Assembly (NCBI GenBank): GCA_023398105.1
Contig: JAEWST010000122.1
Span: forward strand, 1-9,653
DNA: 9,653 bases
Source of the DNA: Bacillota bacterium
GTDB taxonomy: Bacteria > Bacillota > Clostridia > Acetivibrionales > DSM-1351
Direction: 5' to 3'
Shown here: piece by piece, positions 5,366 through 9,653 of the stretch
Layout of the letters: the number at the start of each line of letters is the position of its first letter
How positions within the stretch are numbered: position 1 is the first letter of the stretch
Made by a program: the position numbers and the translations under genes
Notes under the pieces: generated by a model
What the model was told of the DNA's origin: nothing
Database searches by the model: none
What the model saw: only the letters and a program-made list of their open reading frames with translations

Positions 5366-6226
5366 CTAATAATGTTTTTGACATAAATTATTAATCATAT
5401 TAAAAGCTTCATCTACAGTTAATGGTAGCCTATCAACTTCTATGCCCTGTTGCTTTAGAGAGTACATCAGCTCTGTTACTTGCGGCACATCTAATCCAAG
5501 GCTTTTAACCTTATTCACATTACTAAATACTTCCTGTGGTGTTCCATCTAAAACAATACTTCCATTATCAATAATAATAAGCCTATTAGCCAAAGCAGCT
5601 TCATCCATATGGTGTGTAATGTGTACTACAGTTATATTTTCCTCTATATTCAATTTTCTCAATATATCTATAACTTCTTGACGCCCCACTGGATCTAACA
5701 TAGAGGTGGCTTCATCTAAAATAATGCACTGTGGCTTCATTGCAAGAATACCTGCAATTGCGACGCGTTGTTTCTGACCGCCAGACAAGAGGTGAGGTGC
5801 ATTCTCTTTCAAATTGCTAATACCCACTGTTGCTAGAGCATCATCTACTCGTTTTCTAATTTCACTCGGCTCAACCCCTAAATTTTCAGGACCAAACGCA
5901 ACATCTTCTTCAACTGTTGTTGCAATTATTTGATTGTCTGGGTTCTGAAATACCATTCCTGCTGTACTTCGAATTTTCCAGACATTATTTTCATCCGCAG
6001 TGTCCATTCCCATCACTAGAACTTTGCCATTCTGAGGTATTAGCAAAGCATTTAATAGCCTTGCCATGGTTGATTTACCAGAACCATTCCTTCCAAGAAT
6101 AACTACAAATTCCCCACTTTTAATTTTGACACTAATGTCCTTAATTGCTTTAATATCATTACCTATTCCATCATATACGGGATATGAAAAAATAACATTA
6201 TTCGCTTCAAAAATATTGTTTATCAC
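5366..6226 (-). CDS. ecfA1: ECF transporter ATPase EcfA1
   Basis: This is the first ABC ATPase of the energy-coupling-factor vitamin importer and partner of EcfA2. In the 286 residues, all motifs are intact: Walker A GRNGSGKST (45-53), Q-loop FQNPDNQ (93-99, Gln94), the EcfA1-typical TTVEEDVAFGPENLG, signature LSGGQKQR (147-154), Walker B CIILDEAT (167-174, catalytic Glu172), D-loop SMLDP and switch His205. The start is GTG (6224-6226), with GGAGGT (6231-6236) only four bases upstream; no in-frame ATG fits better. It follows rplQ after a 698-base gap with a terminator, so it is probably transcribed separately from the ribosomal-protein operon. It is cut off from ecfA2 by a 1.95 kb insertion. 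The 171 bases after its stop, facing the convergent methyltransferase gene, show no clear terminator. Confidence 0.94.
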   Translation of the reverse strand: MINNIFEANNVIFSYPVYDGIGNDIKAIKDISVKIKSGEFVVILGRNGSGKSTMARLLNALLIPQNGKVLVMGMDTADENNVWKIRSTAGMVFQNPDNQIIATTVEEDVAFGPENLGVEPSEIRKRVDDALATVGISNLKENAPHLLSGGQKQRVAIAGILAMKPQCIILDEATSMLDPVGRQEVIDILRKLNIEENITVVHITHHMDEAALANRLIIIDNGSIVLDGTPQEVFSNVNKVKSLGLDVPQVTELMYSLKQQGIEVDRLPLTVDEAFNMINNLCQKHY

Positions 6227-6292
6227 AATTACCTCCAGAACTGTTCCTTAATTTCATTTTAGCCCATTCAAATCGCCAGAATATATCCTATC

Positions 6293-6321
6293 ATTATACT
6301 ATAGAACATAAGTTAATGATT
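6293..6321 (-). promoter_or_regulatory. Candidate proximal ecfA1 promoter
   Basis: A perfect TATAAT (6298-6293) on the minus strand lies 67 bases before the GTG. The -35 position (about 6316-6321 with a 17-base spacer) is poor by consensus but falls inside the palindromic box TTAATGATTAA (6313-6323), which hints at activator or repressor control. Confidence 0.45.
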
Positions 6322-6334
6322 AAGATCAGACTGT

Positions 6335-6363
6335 ATTATAACTACGTTAATAATGATTAATCC
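6335..6363 (-). promoter_or_regulatory. Candidate distal ecfA1 promoter
   Basis: A second perfect TATAAT (6340-6335) lies 42 bases upstream of the first, again without a good -35 box. The box TAATGATTAA recurs at 6351-6360, exactly 37 bases from its other copy at 6314-6323. Confidence 0.35.
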
Positions 6364-6650
6364 GTCTAAACTGTCATAACTTACCTCTATGTCTTCTACT
6401 TAAATACACAATTTGTGCATAAAATATATCTATTGTTTCCTTCACTCACTCTACCATTTTTAGTTCTTTTTGATGCTATTTCTAGCAGGTTTCTTTGTTA
6501 GCAAGTACCCTAGCAGACACCTTTGGGAAAATTTATATTTCTGTACACTTTCAGTTAAATTCTCAAAATTTTAAAATAACTTATCTTAAGTTTTTTAGCG
6601 TACTCATTCAAACTCAGAATTACCATTGCCTTTGTAAAACCCAAAAATAT

Positions 6651-6735
6651 AACGAGGCAAGAAGATGTCCCTCACTTCTATAAGTGGCGGCTACCACTTT
6701 GGTTATCAGACGGTGAGAATATCTCCCGCCTCGTT
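6651..6735. ncRNA. Candidate structured RNA or transposon-end fragment of unknown family
   Basis: Four nested stems fit without conflict. AACGAGGC (6651-6658) pairs with GCCTCGTT (6728-6735). GATGT (6664-6668) pairs with ATATC (6719-6723). CTCAC (6671-6675) pairs with GTGAG (6713-6717). AAGTGG (6682-6687) pairs with CCACTT (6694-6699) around a six-base loop. The second stem uses a G-U pair only if the plus strand is transcribed; in minus-strand RNA the closing arm is followed by AUAUUUUU. It is more GC-rich than its surroundings. It may be a noncoding RNA, a leader of the ecfA1 transcript, or an end of an IS200/IS605-type element, whose termini carry such hairpins. I recognise no Rfam family. 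Confidence 0.4.
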
Positions 6736-6737
6736 GA

Positions 6738-6799
6738 AACGCCGCTGATGTAATGAAATTTTTCTACAATCGAAAAATTTCATTTTGAATCTAGGCGTT
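6738..6799. repeat. Large hairpin between rplQ terminator and structured element
   Basis: AATGAAATTTTTC (6752-6764) and GAAAAATTTCATT (6772-6784) form a perfect 13-pair stem with a seven-base loop. AACGCC (6738-6743) and GGCGTT (6794-6799) add a six-pair outer stem. It begins three bases from the structured element at 6651-6735, so together they form a 149-base folded block. Confidence 0.55.
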
Positions 6800-6828
6800 A
6801 TAATTTCTCAGAACTCAAAATAAATATA

Positions 6829-6858
6829 GGGACTAAGCACTCTTTAGTGCCTAATCCC
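6829..6858 (-). terminator. Rho-independent terminator of the rpsK-rpsD-rpoA-rplQ operon
   Basis: In the minus-strand RNA GGGAUUAGGCACU pairs with AGUGCUUAGUCCC: 13 pairs, two of them G-U, around a four-base loop. It is followed by UAUAUUUAUUUU. The wobble pairs become C-A mismatches on the plus strand, so the hairpin is built for minus-strand transcripts. It lies 66 bases after the rplQ stop. Confidence 0.85.
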
Positions 6859-6924
6859 CAAATTCTTAATTTAATATTTCTATCTGCACAAATAATACGC
6901 CAACATGCCTTTGCTAATTCTAAA

Positions 6925-7449
6925 TTAAACTAATTCTAGAATTACCATTTCAGCAGCATCGCCTCTTCTTTGTCCTAGCTTGTAAATTCTAGTGTAACCA
7001 CCATTTTTACCTTTATACTTAGGAGCAATCTCATCAAAAAGCTTATCTGTGATATTAATGTTCTTACCATCAGCTGTTGTTGGTCTGTATACCCAATTCA
7101 TAATAAGTCTTCTAGCATGAAGTCTTGAAGGATTATCAACAGTCACCAATTTTTCACTTATTTCTCTATCTATAACTAGATACTTATTACCATTCTTTGA
7201 AGTCTTAGAATCAGTAAGCTTTTTACCTTTGCTATCAACTTTAGCACTACTTGCCTTTACTGATTTTGAAGTAAAGTTATCAGCTTCTTTAATTGCTAGT
7301 GTAATAAGTTTTTCTGCAATATTTTTAACTTCTTTAGCTCTCGCCTCAGTAGTTTGAATTTTACCACTTACAAATAAGGCTGTTGTCAGATTCTTTAAAA
7401 TTGCTTTTCTTTGGTCTGACGGACGACCTAATTTTCTATAACCTGGCAT
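6925..7449 (-). CDS. rplQ: 50S ribosomal protein L17, long form with internal insertion
   Basis: L17 is a large-subunit protein binding 23S rRNA near the exit-tunnel side. The N-terminal part (MPGYRKLGRPSDQRKAILKN, then TTEARAKEVKNIAEKLITLA) and the C-terminal part (LHARRLI and GGYTRIYKLGQRRGDAAEMV) are typical. At 174 residues it exceeds the usual 112-130: about 50 extra residues lie between roughly 54 and 108. The first half is rich in Lys, Ser and Asp, followed by NKYLVIDREISEKLVTVDNPS. The reading frame is uninterrupted, so this is a genuine lineage insertion rather than damage. AAGGAGGG (7456-7463) precedes the ATG by six bases. It follows rpoA by 98 bases and ends the ribosomal-protein operon at the terminator downstream. 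Confidence 0.96.
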   Translation of the reverse strand: MPGYRKLGRPSDQRKAILKNLTTALFVSGKIQTTEARAKEVKNIAEKLITLAIKEADNFTSKSVKASSAKVDSKGKKLTDSKTSKNGNKYLVIDREISEKLVTVDNPSRLHARRLIMNWVYRPTTADGKNINITDKLFDEIAPKYKGKNGGYTRIYKLGQRRGDAAEMVILELV

Positions 7450-7547
7450 TACTATCCCTCCTTGCTCAATATTTTAACGAATACAATTTAATATTTATAA
7501 ATTAACTAAATAATACTGAAATATCAATTTAGATGAACATTCAGAAA

Positions 7548-8495
7548 TTACTCTTCACTCGGAGTTAAAACAAGTCCAAGTGCTTGTAGCTTTTGAAGAA
7601 CCTCTTCAAGAGACTTTCTACCAAGATTTCTTACCTTCATCATGTCCTCTTCGGTTTTGTTAGTAAGATCTTCTACAGTATTTATTCCAGCTCTCTTCAG
7701 ACAGTTGTATGATCTAACAGATAAATCTAGCTCTTCAATAGTCATTTCGAGAACTTTTTCTTTCTTAGTTTCTTCTTTTTCCACCATAATTTCTGTATGC
7801 TTTGCTTGATCAGACAAATCTACAAATAAATTTAAATGTTCACTTAGAATCTTTGCACCAAGGCTAATAGCCTCATCTGGATTAATACTTCCATCAGTCC
7901 AAACTTCTAAAGTAAGCTTATCATAGTCTGTAATCTGTCCAACACGAGTGTTTTCTACAGTATAGTTAACCTTTTTAACTGGAGTGTAAATAGAGTCAAC
8001 AGGAATTACACCAATTGGCTGTCCTGATTGCTTATTTTTATCAGCGGATACATAACCTCTACCCACACTGATTACTAACTCCATGTAGAATCTATGGTCA
8101 CCATTAAGTGTTGCAATATGAAGGTCTGGATTTAAAATTTCAACATCCTGATCTGTGATAATATCACCAGCCGTGATTGGTCCTTCACCATTTGCATCAA
8201 TGTAAATAACTTTAGATCCCTCTGTATGCATTTTTAATGAAAGAGACTTAATATTAAGTATAATCTCTGTAACATCTTCAACTACACCCGGAACTGTGGA
8301 GAACTCATGTAATACTCCATCAATCTTAATTGAATTAACAGCCGCGCCTGGTAATGAAGATAACAGTATCCTTCTTAATGAATTACCAAGAGTAATACCA
8401 TAGCCTCTTTCTAAAGGTTCAATTATAAACCTGCCATAAGTGTTATCATCACTATTAGATACACATTCTATTCTGGGTTTTTCTATTTCTATCAC
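7548..8495 (-). CDS. rpoA: DNA-directed RNA polymerase alpha subunit
   Basis: Alpha dimerises to nucleate RNA polymerase assembly and reads UP elements and activators through its C-terminal domain. The 315-residue protein has the clostridial length. The N-terminal domain shows LERGYGITLGNSLRRILLSS (about 28-47), the dimer and beta-contact region. The C-terminal domain (about 252-315) contains LDLSVRSYNCLKRAGI, with Arg261 matching the DNA-contacting Arg265 of E. coli, then the helix-hairpin-helix NLGRKSLEEVLQKL. I chose the GTG at 8493-8495, giving (M)IEIEKPRIECV. It has GGGAGG about seven bases upstream and fits homologues; the frame stays open to a TTG at 8537 but lacks support there. The adjacent TTG at 8498 is a near-equivalent alternative. 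The junction with rpsD is structured. Confidence 0.96.
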   Translation of the reverse strand: MIEIEKPRIECVSNSDDNTYGRFIIEPLERGYGITLGNSLRRILLSSLPGAAVNSIKIDGVLHEFSTVPGVVEDVTEIILNIKSLSLKMHTEGSKVIYIDANGEGPITAGDIITDQDVEILNPDLHIATLNGDHRFYMELVISVGRGYVSADKNKQSGQPIGVIPVDSIYTPVKKVNYTVENTRVGQITDYDKLTLEVWTDGSINPDEAISLGAKILSEHLNLFVDLSDQAKHTEIMVEKEETKKEKVLEMTIEELDLSVRSYNCLKRAGINTVEDLTNKTEEDMMKVRNLGRKSLEEVLQKLQALGLVLTPSEE

Positions 8496-8533
8496 CAAGA
8501 ACCCTCCCTTAACAACAATTTTATTTTTTGAGG

Positions 8534-8632
8534 GCAACTGATTCTAACAAACAATCCTCATAGAGAATTATTACTAAAATAATTCTTTCAGTTGCTTCCA
8601 AGTCAATTACCAATTTACGAATTATTACTTGG
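8534..8632 (-). promoter_or_regulatory. Adjacent stems in the rpsD-rpoA junction
   Basis: GCAACTGA (8534-8541) pairs with TCAGTTGC (8588-8595), enclosing an inner hairpin AGAATTATT (8564-8572) with AATAATTCT (8578-8586). Immediately upstream in the mRNA, CCAAGU (8632-8627) and ACUUGG (8603-8598) form a stem across the tandem TAATAA stop of rpsD. The block ends about 25 bases before the rpoA ribosome binding site. It may affect mRNA processing or alpha synthesis; it lacks the U-run of a terminator. Confidence 0.45.
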
Positions 8633-9254
8633 AGTACAACTCTACGATTAAATGTTCCTTGATTGGTAAATCAATATCTTCTCTTGCAGGAAGAGCGGCA
8701 ACTTTTCCTACTAAGTTTTCAGCATCAAATTCAAGCCATTTTGGTACTACTTTTCCACCAGCAATATCATTTATTGATTTAATTTTTGGTGAACTCTTAG
8801 TCTTATCTGCAACCGCTATAACATCTCCAACCTTTAATAAGTATGAAGGGATGTTAACACGCTTACCATTTATTTTAAAGTGTCCATGAGTAACTAACTG
8901 TCTTGCTTCTGGTCTTGATGTTGCTAAACCAAGTCTATAAACAGCGTTATCAAGTCTTGTTTCAAGAATTTGCAATAGGTTTTCACCTGTGATTCCAGTA
9001 CGTCTTCTTGAAGCCATTTCAAAATACTTGCTAAATTGGCTTTCTAATACGCCATAGAATCTTCTAACTTTTTGCTTCTCACGAAGCTGTATGCCATATT
9101 CAGACATTTTCTTTCTTGCCTGTCCATGCTGTCCTGGAGCATACGCTCTTTTTGATATAGAACATTTATCAGTATAGCATCTCTCGCCCTTCAAGAATAA
9201 CTTTTCGCCTTCTCTACGACAGAGTCTACAAACTGCCTCTGTATATCTTGCCAT
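8625..9254 (-). CDS. rpsD: 30S ribosomal protein S4, zinc-binding form
   Basis: S4 nucleates assembly of the small subunit by binding the 5' domain of 16S rRNA, and it often acts as a translational repressor of ribosomal-protein operons. The 209 residues start MARYTEAVCRLCRREGEK. Cys9, Cys12, Cys26 and Cys31 form the CxxC...C(4)C pattern of the zinc-containing (C+) S4 paralogue. The S4 RNA-binding domain follows, with LETRLDNAVYRLGLA and ARQLVTHGHFKINGKRVNIPS (about 95-130). The ATG (9252-9254) has GGAGGT (9265-9270) ten bases upstream. It follows rpsK by 31 bases in the same operon, and two tandem stop codons (TAATAA) end the gene. Confidence 0.97.
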   Translation of the reverse strand: MARYTEAVCRLCRREGEKLFLKGERCYTDKCSISKRAYAPGQHGQARKKMSEYGIQLREKQKVRRFYGVLESQFSKYFEMASRRRTGITGENLLQILETRLDNAVYRLGLATSRPEARQLVTHGHFKINGKRVNIPSYLLKVGDVIAVADKTKSSPKIKSINDIAGGKVVPKWLEFDAENLVGKVAALPAREDIDLPIKEHLIVELYSK

Positions 9255-9285
9255 TTAAGTTTACACCTCCATTTTAATAAATCAA

Positions 9286-9653
9286 TTATACTCTTCTACG
9301 CTTAGGCGGTCTGCAGCCATTATGAGGAATTGGTGTTACATCCTTTATAAGACTTACTTCTAACCCAGCAGCCTGTAATGCTCTTATAGCCGCTTCCCTA
9401 CCTGCTCCAGGTCCCTTTACGTAAACTTCAACAGTCTTAAGTCCATGTTCCATTGCAGCCTTTGCAGCAGTTTCAGCCGCCATCTGTGCAGCAAATGGTG
9501 TGCTCTTTCTTGAGCCTCTAAAACCTAGTCCACCTGCACTTGCCCATGATAGAGCATTTCCTGCAGTATCTGTTAAGGTAACAATTGTATTATTAAAAGA
9601 TGAACGGATATGAGCAGCTCCACGTTCAATATTTTTACGCTCTCTTCTCTTTC
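9286..9653 (-). CDS. rpsK: 30S ribosomal protein S11, missing its first residues
   Basis: S11 lies on the platform of the small subunit next to the mRNA exit channel. About 121 residues are visible in one open frame that continues past the right edge, so only the first several residues of a roughly 130-residue protein are missing. Recognisable parts are RKNIERGAAHIRSSFNNTIV, TLTDTAGNALSWASAGGLGF, RGSRKSTPFAAQ, KGPGAGREAAIRALQAAGLE and the invariant C-terminus HNGCRPPKRRRV. An internal ATG at 9481-9483 is not the start, since S11 homology extends upstream of it. rpsM (S13) would be expected beyond the edge. Confidence 0.97.
   Translation of the reverse strand, partial: KRRERKNIERGAAHIRSSFNNTIVTLTDTAGNALSWASAGGLGFRGSRKSTPFAAQMAAETAAKAAMEHGLKTVEVYVKGPGAGREAAIRALQAAGLEVSLIKDVTPIPHNGCRPPKRRRV

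Larger units (their letters stand above)
6227..6924. other. Gene-free region between rplQ and ecfA1
   Basis: These 698 bases contain no gene I can support. From the rplQ side they hold the rplQ terminator (6829-6858), an inverted-repeat hairpin (6738-6799), a compact multi-stem structure (6651-6735), an AT-rich stretch with a possible recombinase-like fossil frame (6555-6626), and the candidate ecfA1 promoters (6293-6363). Confidence 0.6.

Noticed and set aside
6474..6487. TGCTATTTCTAGCA, whose complement resembles the GCTAGAAATAGC loop of engineered Cas9 guide RNAs
   Set aside because: That loop is an artificial fusion in guide RNAs; here it is a five-pair hairpin with no repeats, cas genes or anti-repeat nearby.
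6495..6683. 62-codon plus-strand frame ending EARRCPSLL
   Set aside because: Its body does not resemble TnpB or any other protein and it has no ribosome binding site; only the tail recalls transposase ends, so it is kept as a hint, not a gene.
8496..8537. Extension of RpoA to a TTG start, adding 14 residues
   Set aside because: The GGGAGG ribosome binding site lies inside the extension and points to the GTG giving (M)IEIEKP, the normal N-terminus.

Overview
The window looks like a chromosomal core-gene segment from a low-GC Gram-positive anaerobe of the class Clostridia, plausibly near Ruminiclostridium (clostridial cluster III). This rests on AT-rich intergenic DNA, strong AGGAGG-type ribosome binding sites, the zinc-type S4, a long L17 with an internal insertion, and the gene order. 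That order, rpsK-rpsD-rpoA-rplQ-ecfA1-ecfA2-ecfT-truA-rplM, is the usual Firmicutes end of the large ribosomal-protein cluster. The species assignment is inference.

All core genes lie on the minus strand and are transcribed from right to left. At the right end are rpsK (S11, partial), rpsD (S4), rpoA (RNA polymerase alpha) and rplQ (L17), closed by a clear terminator hairpin at 6829-6858. Next comes a 698-base gap holding two compact secondary structures and tandem candidate promoters for ecfA1. Then ecfA1, ecfA2 and ecfT encode the ATPase pair and transmembrane coupling protein of an energy-coupling-factor (ECF) vitamin transporter. After these come truA (tRNA pseudouridine synthase) and, with its own good promoter, rplM (L13, partial at the left edge).

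The unusual part is the spacing. The ECF module is normally compact, but here about 1.95 kb separates ecfA1 from ecfA2. That segment carries a plus-strand methyltransferase gene of the RsmC/YbxB type and 1.2 kb of AT-rich, repeat-bearing DNA. A 390-base MITE-like element with 18-base terminal inverted repeats sits seven bases beyond the truA stop codon. Degenerate copies of a short hairpin-bearing repeat occur both inside that element and in the ecfA1-ecfA2 gap. The picture is an old core operon loosened by small non-autonomous elements.

Several short regulatory structures stand out. Before truA, a hairpin lies between a strong ribosome binding site and the truA start, and it also buries the start of an overlapping 24-codon ORF. 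The rpsD-rpoA junction holds a pair of adjacent stems. A palindrome lies just downstream of the ecfA2 promoter, and twin TAATGATTAA boxes lie at the ecfA1 promoters. I found no tRNA, rRNA, CRISPR array or intact transposase gene, and no convincing new multi-gene system. The novelty, if any, lies in the intergenic DNA.
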